Shown in pieces: positions 15,939-28,924 of a stretch of 41,407 nucleotides of DNA. Source of the stretch: Synechococcus sp. CS-1330 (GTDB taxonomy: Bacteria; Cyanobacteriota; Cyanobacteriia; PCC-6307; Cyanobiaceae). How positions within the stretch are numbered: position 1 is the first letter of the stretch; every line of letters starts with the position of its first letter. Location of the stretch: positions 1 to 41,407 of the forward strand of contig JAHLYR010000036.1 in NCBI GenBank assembly GCA_025128025.1, written 5' to 3'. The position numbers and the translations under genes are program-made. The notes under the pieces were generated by a model. It was not told where the DNA came from. It worked only from the letters and a program-made list of their open reading frames with translations, and ran no database searches.

Positions 15939-18014
15939 TCAGGAATTGCCCTGATTCTTGGAGATGATGGCCTCAGCCACATTGCGAGGAACTTCCTCGT
16001 AATGGCTGAACTCCATCGAGAAAATACCCCGACCCTGGGTCATGGATCGGAGCTGGGTGGCGTAGCCGAACATTTCGGCCAGGGGCACTTTTGTTTGGAC
16101 CTTGGACTGACCATTATCAATGGACTGTCCTTCGACCTGGCCTCGACGGGATGAGAGGTCGCCGATGACCGACCCAAGGAAATCCTCGGGGATCTCGACT
16201 TCCACCTTCATCATTGGCTCAAGTAGTACGGGGTTGCACTTCTTGACTGCGTCTTTGAAGGCCATGGATCCGGCGATTTTAAACGCCATCTCCGAGGAGT
16301 CGACGTCGTGGTAGGAGCCGTCAACCATGGTTGCCCTGACGTCGATCATGGGGAAACCAGCAATCACACCGGATTGGCAGGTCTCCTTCATGCCGGCTTC
16401 TGCGGGACCGATGTACTCCTTTGGAACGATGCCGCCAACAATCTTGTTGACGAATTCGAACCCCGAACCCGGCTCGCCGGGCGTCATTTCGATCACCACG
16501 TGGCCGTATTGGCCTTTGCCACCGGTCTGACGGGCAAATTTACCTTCGCCTTTGGAGCTGGTGCGAATGGTTTCGCGATAGGACACCTGCGGAGCGCCGA
16601 TGTTCGCTTCAACCTTGAACTCGCGCAGCATCCGATCCACCAGGATTTCAAGGTGGAGTTCTCCCATGCCAGCAATAACTGTCTGGCTGGTTTCAGGATC
16701 GGTGGAGACCCGGAAAGTGGGGTCTTCTTCTGAAAGAGACTGAAGAGCCTTGGAAAGCTTCTCCATATCACCCTTGGTTTTCGGCTCAACAGCCACCGAA
16801 ATCACGGGCTCGGGGATGAAGAGCGATTCGAGAATGATCGGGTCAGATTCGACGCAAAGCGTGTCTCCCGTGGTGGTGTCCTTAAGGCCCAAGACTGCCC
16901 CAAGATCACCGGCGCGCAGCTCATCGACCTCTTCACGGTCAACGGCCTTGAGCAGGATCAAGCGGGAAATGCGCTCCTTCTTATCTTTGGTCGAGTTGAG
17001 TACATAGCTGCCTTTGTTGAGCACCCCGGAGTACATGCGTACAAAAGTGAGCTTGCCGTAGGGGTCAGCCATCACTTTGAAGGCCAGGGCGCTGAAGGGG
17101 GCGCTGTCGTCACAGGGGCGGTTTGACTCGCTGCCGTCTGGCAGGAGGCCAGTGATCGGCGGTACATCGACGGGAGCTGGTAGATAATCGACCACCGCGT
17201 CGAGCACTAGCTGCACGCCCTTGTTTTTGAAGGCTGAGCCACACACCATCGGCACCAAGCCATTGTGGATGGTGGCCTGGCGGATGCCTTTGATCAACTG
17301 CTCTTCGGTGAGCTCGCCATTTTCCAGGAAGGGATCGATTAAGTCTTCGACGGACTCAGCGACCGTTTCCATCAACTTGAGGCGCCACTTTTTAGCCTCT
17401 TCAACCATGTTTTCAGGAATTTCACTTTCAATGATGTCGGTGCCGAGATCATTGGTGTAAATAATCGCCTTGTTGTGCACAAGGTCGATGATTCCTTTGA
17501 GTTCGCCCTCAGCTCCGATCGGCAGCTGGATCGGGGCGGCATTGGCTTTGAGCCGATCCTTGATTTGCTCGTAGACCTTCAGGAAGTCGGCACCGGTCCG
17601 GTCCATCTTGTTGACGAACACGATCCGAGGCACGTTGTAGCGGTCAGCCTGACGCCAAACGGTCTCTGACTGGGGCTGAACGCCACCAACGGCGCAGAAG
17701 ACAGCGACCACACCGTCCAGGACCCGCATCGAACGCTCCACCTCGATGGTGAAGTCGACGTGCCCGGGGGTGTCGATGATGTTGATGCGGTTGTCTTTCC
17801 AGGTGGTGGAAATGGCAGCTGCGGTGATCGTGATACCACGCTCCCGCTCCTGCTCCATCCAGTCGGTGACCGCTGCACCGTCGTGCACCTCGCCCATCTT
17901 GTGGACAACGCCTGAATAGAACAGAATCCGTTCAGTCGTCGTGGTTTTGCCCGCATCGATGTGGGCGGCAATACCAATATTTCTTACGCGTTCCAGTGGA
18001 AAGGCGCGGGCCAC
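15939..18014 (-). CDS. fusA: Translation elongation factor G
   Basis: A 691-residue translocation GTPase with the full set of five domains. The G1 motif is [13 protein letters not shown] at 17-29, then [18 protein letters not shown] and NKMDR; the C-terminal part ends in the domain V segment [10 protein letters not shown] and FSHYEEVP. The start codon is GTG at 18014. The codon usage is like that of the neighbouring ribosomal genes. Two strong stem-loops occupy the spacer before it. Confidence 0.98.
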   Translation of the reverse strand: MARAFPLERVRNIGIAAHIDAGKTTTTERILFYSGVVHKMGEVHDGAAVTDWMEQERERGITITAAAISTTWKDNRINIIDTPGHVDFTIEVERSMRVLDGVVAVFCAVGGVQPQSETVWRQADRYNVPRIVFVNKMDRTGADFLKVYEQIKDRLKANAAPIQLPIGAEGELKGIIDLVHNKAIIYTNDLGTDIIESEIPENMVEEAKKWRLKLMETVAESVEDLIDPFLENGELTEEQLIKGIRQATIHNGLVPMVCGSAFKNKGVQLVLDAVVDYLPAPVDVPPITGLLPDGSESNRPCDDSAPFSALAFKVMADPYGKLTFVRMYSGVLNKGSYVLNSTKDKKERISRLILLKAVDREEVDELRAGDLGAVLGLKDTTTGDTLCVESDPIILESLFIPEPVISVAVEPKTKGDMEKLSKALQSLSEEDPTFRVSTDPETSQTVIAGMGELHLEILVDRMLREFKVEANIGAPQVSYRETIRTSSKGEGKFARQTGGKGQYGHVVIEMTPGEPGSGFEFVNKIVGGIVPKEYIGPAEAGMKETCQSGVIAGFPMIDVRATMVDGSYHDVDSSEMAFKIAGSMAFKDAVKKCNPVLLEPMMKVEVEIPEDFLGSVIGDLSSRRGQVEGQSIDNGQSKVQTKVPLAEMFGYATQLRSMTQGRGIFSMEFSHYEEVPRNVAEAIISKNQGNS

Positions 18015-18053
18015 GGGGGAGGTCTCCGAAAGGTCAACAAAACGTGGGCGTCA

Positions 18054-18100
18054 CTCTACAGACCGGGTCTGTAGAGGCTGAAGTCGCCCTGGGCTTCAGC
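18054..18100 (-). other. Two adjacent perfect stem-loops in the rpsG-fusA spacer
   Basis: CTCTACAGACC (18054-18064) and GGTCTGTAGAG (18066-18076) are exact complements around a single base, giving at least a 9-bp stem with a five-base loop. Directly beside it GCTGAAG (18077-18083) pairs with CTTCAGC (18094-18100) across a ten-base loop. No T-run follows on the minus strand. They fill half of the 100-base spacer between rpsG and fusA and suggest processing or translational feedback. Confidence 0.8.
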
Positions 18101-18114
18101 AGTTTCAGGCAGGA

Positions 18115-18585
18115 TCAGTAGCGGTAGTGGGCGAAAGCCTTGTTGGCTTCAGCCATCTTGTGGGTCTCTTCCCGCTTGCGAACCGCGCTACCGGCTTCGT
18201 TGGCTGCATCCATCAGCTCACCGGCCAATTTCTGGGCCATGCTGCGACCGTTGCGGGCGCGGGAGAAATTCACCAGCCAGCGCAGAGCCATGGCTGTACC
18301 GCGCTCCTGGCGAACTTCCATCGGCACCTGGTAAGTGGCACCGCCAACCCGGCGGGCACGAACCTCAACTAACGGGGTGGCATTGCGAACAGCTGTCTCA
18401 AACAGCTCCAGGGGATCAGTACCGGTGCGGTCGTTGATCAAGGAGAAGGCATCCGAAAGGATGCGCTGTGCTGTCGACTTTTTGCCGTGCTTCATGAGCC
18501 GGGCCACGATCATGGAGGCCAGGCGGCTGTTGAACTGGGGGTCGGGAAGCACTGGGCGCTTCTCGGCGGCATTGCGGCGAGACAT
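18115..18585 (-). CDS. rpsG: 30S ribosomal protein S7
   Basis: A 156-residue protein with the S7 hallmarks [28 protein letters not shown] and [14 protein letters not shown]7 nucleates assembly of the 30S head and in E. coli represses its own operon by binding the rpsL-rpsG intercistronic RNA. Here the 106-base upstream spacer can fold a TCAGCG/CGCTGA stem (18661-18680), but similarity to the E. coli site was not established. The ATG at 18585 matches the conserved [10 protein letters not shown]. Confidence 0.98.
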   Translation of the reverse strand: MSRRNAAEKRPVLPDPQFNSRLASMIVARLMKHGKKSTAQRILSDAFSLINDRTGTDPLELFETAVRNATPLVEVRARRVGGATYQVPMEVRQERGTAMALRWLVNFSRARNGRSMAQKLAGELMDAANEAGSAVRKREETHKMAEANKAFAHYRY

Positions 18586-18660
18586 GGTCGACCGGAGCGG
18601 GGAGAACTAGGGGATGGGATTGGAGCGGGCATCGGTGACGCCCTTTGCTGAAGTTGCTGG

Positions 18661-18680
18661 TCAGCGGCTGGTCACGCTGA
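18661..18680 (-). other. Stem-loop in the rpsL-rpsG spacer
   Basis: TCAGCG (18661-18666) and CGCTGA (18675-18680) enclose an eight-base loop. The element overlaps a direct repeat of GCTGGTCA (18655-18662 and 18667-18674). In E. coli this spacer is the S7 autoregulatory site; whether this one has that role is untested. Confidence 0.45.
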
Positions 18681-18691
18681 TCTAGGTGGCT

Positions 18692-19066
18692 TCAGCTCTT
18701 TGGTGTCTTGGCGCCGTACTTGGAGCGGGACTGGCGACGGTCCTTAACGCCCGCGGTGTCCAAGGTGCCGCGGATGATGTGGTAGCGGACGCCAGGCAGA
18801 TCCTTGACGCGTCCACCACGGATCAGAACCACAGAGTGCTCCTGAAGGTTGTGCCCAATGCCGGGGATGTAGGCGGTTACCTCAAAGCCAGAGGTGAGAC
18901 GCACCCGAGCCACCTTGCGCAGGGCCGAATTCGGCTTCTTGGGGGTGGAGGTGTACACGCGTGTGCACACACCGCGGCGCTCGGGGCAAGCGCGCAGGGC
19001 GGGCGACTTGGTCTTCCGGGAAAGACTCTGGCGCTCAGTACGGATTAGCTGCTGAATGGTGGGCAT
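18692..19066 (-). CDS. rpsL: 30S ribosomal protein S12
   Basis: A 124-residue protein of the decoding centre. It carries [24 protein letters not shown] and [20 protein letters not shown], the loops in which streptomycin-resistance changes occur elsewhere; the residues seen are the usual sensitive ones. It heads rpsL-rpsG-fusA-tuf-rpsJ. The 65 bases upstream hold a 16-bp palindrome and a TATTCT box (19093-19088) that could be its -10 element. Confidence 0.98.
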   Translation of the reverse strand: MPTIQQLIRTERQSLSRKTKSPALRACPERRGVCTRVYTSTPKKPNSALRKVARVRLTSGFEVTAYIPGIGHNLQEHSVVLIRGGRVKDLPGVRYHIIRGTLDTAGVKDRRQSRSKYGAKTPKS

Positions 19067-19095
19067 CGAGGACCGGGGTCTGGTCGGAGAATATT

Positions 19096-19111
19096 GGTCG
19101 GACGTCCGACC
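19096..19111. promoter_or_regulatory. 16-bp perfect palindrome upstream of rpsL
   Basis: GGTCGGACGTCCGACC reads the same on both strands. It lies 30 bases before the rpsL ATG and two bases upstream of a candidate minus-strand -10 box TATTCT (19093-19088), that is, between where the -35 and -10 would be. A further GGTCGGA copy is at 19082-19088. It could be an operator for a dimeric regulator or an RNA hairpin in a longer transcript. Confidence 0.6.
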
Positions 19112-19131
19112 GATTTCGACAATCCGTCACC

Positions 19132-19506
19132 TTACTGGGTCGCCTGTCGCCCTCCCCCTGAACGGCTGAATGCAGTGCCGCAGGCGCAACTCACCGTGCC
19201 TTCGCCTGGACGCACCAAAAAGCCACCGCCGCTGATGTCACCCCGGTAGTCCAGGCTCAGGCCGCTCAGCAGGTTCAGCTGCTCTGCTGGCGCATAAAGG
19301 GTGATGCCATCGGCGCGGGCAATCGGCGTGCCCGCCAGGTGGCCGGGGCGCAATCGAATCGCCCAGCGCTCACAGCGCCCATCTACTAGATCCAGATGCA
19401 TCATCCCGGGGGTGCCCGCCACAGCTGCGTGCCGGCCCAGCTCGGCGGCGGCGGCGGCGGTCACGCGCAGGCTGTGCGCCTTGGCCATGGGGATGGGGGG
19501 CTGCAT
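19132..19506 (-). CDS. HesB/IscA-like A-type carrier protein
   Basis: A 124-residue protein with the A-type iron-sulphur carrier pattern: an LRVTAAAAAELGRH start, a central cysteine (Cys45 in DGRCERW, where the family has GGCSG), the LYAPAEQLNLLSGLSLDYRGD strand and the C-terminal CACGTAF (Cys107, Cys109). The three cysteines that hold the Fe-S cluster in IscA/SufA are thus present, although the first loop and the CxC neighbourhood differ from canonical members. I chose the ATG at 19506, 25 bases after the upstream stop; an ATG at 19488 is possible. It lies directly before the str operon on the same strand. Confidence 0.75.
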   Translation of the reverse strand: MQPPIPMAKAHSLRVTAAAAAELGRHAAVAGTPGMMHLDLVDGRCERWAIRLRPGHLAGTPIARADGITLYAPAEQLNLLSGLSLDYRGDISGGGFLVRPGEGTVSCACGTAFSRSGGGRQATQ

Positions 19507-19531
19507 ATCTGAGCTCACTTTGGCAGCCTGC

Positions 19532-21274
19532 TCACGGCACCAGGCCGACACCGTTGTGAACGGATCCGGCCACACCCCGACCTTTCACCTGCAGGGACCC
19601 CCCCAGCACCAGCCCGGTGGAGCTGCCGCCATCGAGATTCAGGGCGTCTTGCAGGCCTAGCTGTTGCAGCAGGGCTGCGGTTTCCCCCAGGGAGGGGCCG
19701 CTGTCCTGGATCCCCTCCAGGGTGATCAGCCAAATCTGGCGGTCGTCTCTGGCCAGCACGGTGCGGGGTGCTCCTTGGTTGAGGAAGGCGGCACTGAAGT
19801 TTTCAGCGGCGCCATTGAGCACGATGCGGCCAGCCTGCAAAAGCAATGGCCCCCCCCCGATCACGTGTGTTGCGAGGCCGAGGTTGCTGCTGGGGCGGCT
19901 TTCGATCTGGAGCCGATCGCCTAAGCCCCAGGGCAGCTCACTGCCGCCCCTTCCCACCAGCAGCAGGTCATCGCCCCGTAGTGGCACACCCGCATCCAGT
20001 TCGGAGGGGCCCAACTGTTGCCGCACCAGGCCCCCTTGGATTAATAAGCCAGTCTCAGAGCCACTCAGGGCTCGGTACTTGGGTCCCCAATCGGCGGTAT
20101 AGCGGCTGATGCCTCGCTGCACGTAGCCACTGTTGACAACGGCGACCGGTAGACGCAGAGCTCCGGGGCCCACAACCCATTCTGAAAGCTGTAGCCGGCC
20201 AAAGCGGGGCATGGTTCGCTCGTCCCAGGCGGCGACTCCCCGGTTTAAAATTGGCCCGGAAAGCCAGCGGCCGTCTTGTTTTAGAGCCCCCAAGGGCAGG
20301 CGCCTTACCCGGTTGAAGTAACCCCCATTTATCGCTACCCAGGCCTGCTGTTGGTTGGCGAGCTGCACCAGGGAACTGAGGCCCTCCATGGCTCCAGGCC
20401 TAGCCAGGGGCCGCAGCTGCAATGAGGCGTTAAGTGGATCAACGCGGATCGCGTTAATGCGCACCCCCTGGCGCACCAGGCGATCCCACTGAAGTTCCTT
20501 GCCAAGCAGGGCCTGCAGGCGCGGATCGATCGGGGCTGGACTGTCGGGGCGGCTAGCGGCCCCCTGATCCGGCCACTCGATCACCACCCGGTTGGGTTCG
20601 CCCAGGCTGAATACCCGCGTCAATTTGGCTGCGGAGGGTTTGAGCCTCAGCCCGGCGCTGTCCTGCTGGGCCTGGAGGCCCAGGCTCCCCAGCAGGGCCT
20701 GTTGGTCGCTGCGGCTGAGCAGGTCGACCACAAGTCCGTCGTCGTCTCTACCAATGGTCGCCGGGCCGCCCAGATCGAGCACGATTCGCTTGACGGGGCC
20801 AGGGTTTGAGCTGCGCACCTGGAGTAGCTGGGGCCTGGCCAGCTCCAGGCTGAGCAGGTTGCCCTCCTGGCGTAGGCCCACGCCGATGCGGCCGAACAGG
20901 CTGCTCACCTCTACCGCTACCTCGTCTTCAAGGCTGCGTTGGGCGCTGACGGGCACCTTGAGTCCCTGGCCAAACCACTCCAGATCCAGAGCCCCATCGC
21001 TGCGGCTGCGGCTGGAGACCCCGAGCTGGTTCTCGAGCACCTCTAGGGGTATCCACAGCTGTTGGGGCGTGTTGCCCAAGCCCCCCACCCAGAGCCAGCG
21101 GGCGCTCTGGAGCCGGCCGTTGATGCGGATACTGCTGCCCTGGCGCTCAGATGCGGCGGCGGCACCGATTGGGATAAGCGGCGGTGGCGGTGGCGGCGTA
21201 ATCGGCATGGCCCGGCCGACCCCTGGCAGGCATAGAACCAGGAGCCAGCCAGCCAGGAATGCAGTAGAGGCCAT
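19532..21274 (-). CDS. Secreted phosphodiester glycosidase family protein (NAGPA domain)
   Basis: A 580-residue protein with a signal peptide (residues 1-22, cleavage after GVGRA). The N-terminal half resembles copper-amine-oxidase-N and AMIN-like beta domains (IPLEVLENQLGV, VKRIVLDLGGPA), often found in cell-wall-associated proteins. The C-terminal 300 residues carry the NAGPA/phosphodiester glycosidase marks AINGGYFNR near residue 317 and ALNLDGGSSTG near residue 554. The enzyme would act outside the cytoplasmic membrane on sugar phosphodiesters; the substrate is unknown. A run of nine C on the plus strand (19850-19858) encodes Gly-Gly-Gly. It is transcribed towards the A-type carrier gene and divergently from the glutamate synthase gene. 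Confidence 0.82.
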   Translation of the reverse strand: MASTAFLAGWLLVLCLPGVGRAMPITPPPPPPLIPIGAAAASERQGSSIRINGRLQSARWLWVGGLGNTPQQLWIPLEVLENQLGVSSRSRSDGALDLEWFGQGLKVPVSAQRSLEDEVAVEVSSLFGRIGVGLRQEGNLLSLELARPQLLQVRSSNPGPVKRIVLDLGGPATIGRDDDGLVVDLLSRSDQQALLGSLGLQAQQDSAGLRLKPSAAKLTRVFSLGEPNRVVIEWPDQGAASRPDSPAPIDPRLQALLGKELQWDRLVRQGVRINAIRVDPLNASLQLRPLARPGAMEGLSSLVQLANQQQAWVAINGGYFNRVRRLPLGALKQDGRWLSGPILNRGVAAWDERTMPRFGRLQLSEWVVGPGALRLPVAVVNSGYVQRGISRYTADWGPKYRALSGSETGLLIQGGLVRQQLGPSELDAGVPLRGDDLLLVGRGGSELPWGLGDRLQIESRPSSNLGLATHVIGGGPLLLQAGRIVLNGAAENFSAAFLNQGAPRTVLARDDRQIWLITLEGIQDSGPSLGETAALLQQLGLQDALNLDGGSSTGLVLGGSLQVKGRGVAGSVHNGVGLVP

Positions 21275-21436
21275 GGGCCAGCCAGGCCGACAGCCATGAA
21301 AGCTAGCCCTCTTTATGAGTTAGGGCGCCCTGGTTTGGGGATGTGCATCCCTAGGATCGGCAGCTCTGCTGTTGCCAGCACCTATTGGTGTTAGCGGCGC
21401 TGCCCTGACAGATCACCTGCCGGACCGTCTCGGGTT
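21275..21436. promoter_or_regulatory. Divergent promoter region of glycosidase and glutamate synthase genes
   Basis: The 162 bases hold no gene. Visible structure is an interrupted palindrome GGGATG-TG-CATCCC (21338-21351) and a CACC/GGTG hairpin around 21379-21390. No GTA-N8-TAC NtcA box was seen, although NtcA control would be expected for this gene. Confidence 0.45.
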
Positions 21437-26031
<4,595 letters not shown>

Positions 26032-26035
<4 letters not shown>

Positions 26036-26901
26036 CGCGGATACTCCCGCATCAGCCGCTGCACCTCGCCGGCGTGATAACTGCTGCGGGTGAGCGGGCT
26101 GCTCACCACTTGCAGGAAACCGAGCTTCTGCTCGCCGTGCTGCTTGAACGCCGCAAATTGCTCAGGGGTCACGAAGCGATCCACTGGCAGATGTTTGGGG
26201 CCTGGTGAGAGGTACTGGCCGATTGTGACGATGTCCACCTGGTGGCTGCGTAGATCGGCCATTACCTCTTTCACCTCAACGTCGCTCTCACCCAGGCCAG
26301 TCATCAGGCCGGATTTGGTGTAGGTGCGCGGCCAGCCGCTACGCACTCGCTGCAGCAGCTCCAGGGAGCGCTCGTAGATGCCCTGGGGCCTGGCTTTTTT
26401 GTAGAGCCTGGGCACGGTCTCGATGTTGTGGTTGAGCACCTCAGGGGCGCCTTCCATAACGGCGGCCAGGGCGTCCCAGTTGCCGCAGAAATCGGGGATC
26501 AGCAGCTCGATCGTGGTGAGTGGTGAGCGCTGGCGCACCTGCTCAATGCAGGCCACAAACTGGCTGGCGCCGCCATCGGCCAGGTCGTCGCGGTTGACCG
26601 AGGTGATCACCATGTGGCTCAGGCCCAGGCGCGCCACCGCTTCCCCCAGCCGTTCAGGTTCGCTGGGATCCAGTTCCCGCACGCTCTTGTCGAAGTCGAT
26701 GTCGCAGTAGGGGCAGGCCCGGGTGCAGCCCGGCCCCATGATCAAGAAGGTGGCCGTACCGCCGGCAAAGCACTCGCCGATGTTGGGGCAGCTGGCCTCC
26801 TGGCAGACGGTGTTGAGCTTGAGATCCTGCAGCAGGTCGGCCACCTCACCGATGCGCTCCCGCTGGGGGGCCTTGACGCGCAGCCAGTCGGGTTTGAGCA
26901 A
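26032..26901 (-). CDS. lipA: Lipoyl synthase
   Basis: A radical SAM enzyme that inserts two sulphurs into octanoyl chains to form lipoyl cofactors of 2-oxoacid dehydrogenases and the glycine cleavage system. It has the auxiliary-cluster motif CX4CX5C in [12 protein letters not shown] and the SAM motif CX3CX2C in CTRACPYC, and ends with the conserved SSYHAGE arginine-serine region RSSYHA. I chose the TTG at 26901 ([18 protein letters not shown], 289 residues). The open frame continues to 27036, but that extension crosses the tRNA-Pro gene and cannot be protein. The 3' end overlaps the glutamate synthase stop by four bases. Confidence 0.92.
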
Positions 26902-27008
26902 GGCGCCAGTAGGGCCCCGGGGGGCCAGAAGAAGGGCTAAGTCCAACTTTAGGAAGCCAGCGGCAGGCCAAGGCCTACAGCCGAGTTGATCCCCTAAACT
27001 CGCCTCAT

Positions 27009-27082
27009 CGGGATGTGGCGCAGCTTGGTAGCGCACTTCGTTCGGGACGAAGGGGCCGCAGGTTCGAATCCTGTCATCCCGA
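27009..27082 (+). tRNA. tRNA-Pro (anticodon CGG)
   Basis: The acceptor stem CGGGATG (27009-27015) pairs with CATCCCG (27075-27081), with discriminator A at 27082. The anticodon stem CTTCG/CGAAG encloses TTCGGGA, giving anticodon CGG with G37, as expected for proline. The T-loop is TTCGAAT. CCA is not encoded. Seven T bases follow at once (27083-27089) and may end transcription; they reach the stop codon of the convergent cobJ gene. Confidence 0.96.
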
Positions 27083-27088
27083 TTTTTT

Positions 27089-28924
27089 TCAGCTGAGCTC
27101 TGCTCCTGGGTAACCCCTGGGGGTCACCATGCGTCCGTCTTTTGCATAGCTGGTGCTGTTGCCAATCAGCACCAGGGTCAGCATGTCCACTTGCTCCACC
27201 GGTAATTCGCCCAGGCTGTGCAGGCTGACGGCCTCATCGGCTCGCCCCAGTTGGCGGGCCAGGGCCACCGGTGTGGAGGCCGGCCGGCCCTCCAGCAGCA
27301 GCCCCCTGGCTCGGGCCAGTTGCCAGTCGCGCCCCAGGGAGCGGGGGTTGTAGAGGGCTACTACAAAGTCCCCTGCAGCCGCTGCTTGCAGCCGCTTTTC
27401 GATCACTTCCCAAGGGGTGAGTCGGTCGCTGAGGCTGATGGTGCAGAAATCGTGCATCAAGGGAGCTCCGGCCCTGGCGGCGGCGAGTTGCAGGGCCGAG
27501 ATGCCCGGATGCACGCTGAAGCTGGGCCTGCCATCGGCTGGGCTGGCCAGCCAAAGCTCCAGGGCTAGGCCGGCCATGGCGTAGATGCCGCTATCGCCAG
27601 AGGAGACCAGGGCCACATTCAGCCCCTGGCTCGCTAGCTCCAGGGCTAGGGCGCAGCGGGCCCGCTCCTCGGTGAGTTGGCCGTTCCAGCGCAGCTGATC
27701 AGGTCGCCGCAGCGGTTCAAGCAGGTCGAGGTAGAGGCCGTAGCCCACCCACACCGTGGCCTCCGCCAGGGAGCGGCGCGCATCCGCAGTGAGCAGCTCC
27801 AGGCTGCCCGGGCCACTGCCCACCAGGTGCAGCTGGCCCCGCTCGGGCGCCCATTGACTCTCGGCCAGAGCCACCGCCAGGGTGGCTGCCCCGTGCTCGC
27901 CTGGGTTGGCATGCTCGATGCGCTTGGTTTGCAGCAGTTGGGCTGCTGGGCCAGCTGCCAGCAGGGCTGCGGCCTCGGCCACGCTGGCGGTGCCCATCTC
28001 CTGGGCCACGGCCGCCGATGGGGTGGGCACCGGCACTGCCGCTAGGGATTCGGCCCCAAACCAGCGCACTGGCCAGCCTCGTTTAGCTGCTATAGCAAGC
28101 AGGGCAGGCTCATCGGCCTTGCGGTCGATGCTCGCTAAACCAGCTACGGATTCAGGTGCCAGTTGCTGGTCGGCCAGGGTCTGTTCCAGCAAGCGCTCCA
28201 GCAGGCTCAGGCTGGTGTTGCGTTCACAGCCCATACCTAGCCACAGGCTCGGTGGATGCCAGCGGCAGCCAGCGCCGGTGTGGATATCTACGACCAGATC
28301 TGCCTCTGGGTTCTCGCCAGAGCCACTGCCAGTGCCACCAGCGCGCTCTAGCAGGGAGGTGGCGGCCTCGAGCTCTAGCCAGCGGCGACTGCCGTGGTGA
28401 GCTTCTAGCCGCAGCGGTTGATCCAGATGGGTTGCCTTACGCATCAGGGCGCTCCAATCGCCCTGCCCCCGCTGCCAACCCCAGTCTTTGCCGAAGCTGT
28501 CGAGGCTCAGTAAGCCTGCTGCAGCCGTTGCCCCGGTGAGCACAGCCTGGCCGCCTAGGCAGGCGGCAATCTGGTGGCTCAGTCGCTCGGCCCCGGCCGC
28601 GTGCCCCCCTAGCAGGGGAATGGCGAACCGACCCTGGGGATCCACCACCACCACGGCGGGATCGCTCGTTTTATTCCCGAGCAGCGGCGCAATCAGCCTG
28701 GTCACCAGCCCACAGGCACCAACGATCACAAAGCCGCTGGCCGTTGACCACTGCTCAACTAAGCAGTCCCCTGCGGCGATCTGGTCGTCAGTCCCCGCCT
28801 TGGAGTCGATTAGGCCGGCCTGAAGGAGCTGGTCGAGCACGGGGGCGCTGGCAGGGCTGAAGCCCAGGCCCCAGCGGCGGGCGCGCGGCGCGTCCTGCAC
28901 GGGTCGGTTGTTTGTTGAAGTCAC
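27089..28924 (-). CDS. cobJ: CbiG-CobJ fusion: cobalt-precorrin-5A hydrolase-like and precorrin-3B C17-methyltransferase
   Basis: A 611-residue two-domain enzyme of corrin ring synthesis. Residues about 1-340 are CbiG-like, with [17 protein letters not shown] and [15 protein letters not shown] in the middle part and GMGCERNTS with [11 protein letters not shown] in the C-terminal CbiG part. Residues about 365-611 are the CobJ/CbiH tetrapyrrole methyltransferase, with [15 protein letters not shown] at its start, [15 protein letters not shown] and [14 protein letters not shown]. It acts in ring contraction towards vitamin B12 or pseudocobalamin. Such fusions are known in cyanobacteria. The start GTG at 28924 overlaps the stop of the upstream lipoprotein gene in GTGA, so the two are translationally coupled. 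The stop lies on the T-run after tRNA-Pro. Confidence 0.92.
   Translation of the reverse strand: MTSTNNRPVQDAPRARRWGLGFSPASAPVLDQLLQAGLIDSKAGTDDQIAAGDCLVEQWSTASGFVIVGACGLVTRLIAPLLGNKTSDPAVVVVDPQGRFAIPLLGGHAAGAERLSHQIAACLGGQAVLTGATAAAGLLSLDSFGKDWGWQRGQGDWSALMRKATHLDQPLRLEAHHGSRRWLELEAATSLLERAGGTGSGSGENPEADLVVDIHTGAGCRWHPPSLWLGMGCERNTSLSLLERLLEQTLADQQLAPESVAGLASIDRKADEPALLAIAAKRGWPVRWFGAESLAAVPVPTPSAAVAQEMGTASVAEAAALLAAGPAAQLLQTKRIEHANPGEHGAATLAVALAESQWAPERGQLHLVGSGPGSLELLTADARRSLAEATVWVGYGLYLDLLEPLRRPDQLRWNGQLTEERARCALALELASQGLNVALVSSGDSGIYAMAGLALELWLASPADGRPSFSVHPGISALQLAAARAGAPLMHDFCTISLSDRLTPWEVIEKRLQAAAAGDFVVALYNPRSLGRDWQLARARGLLLEGRPASTPVALARQLGRADEAVSLHSLGELPVEQVDMLTLVLIGNSTSYAKDGRMVTPRGYPGAELS

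Noticed and set aside
21275-21436. NtcA site before the glutamate synthase gene
   Set aside because: No GTA-N8-TAC or close variant was found in the gap.
26902-27036. N-terminal extension of the lipA frame
   Set aside because: It runs antisense through the tRNA-Pro gene and has no family similarity; the conserved protein begins near 26901.
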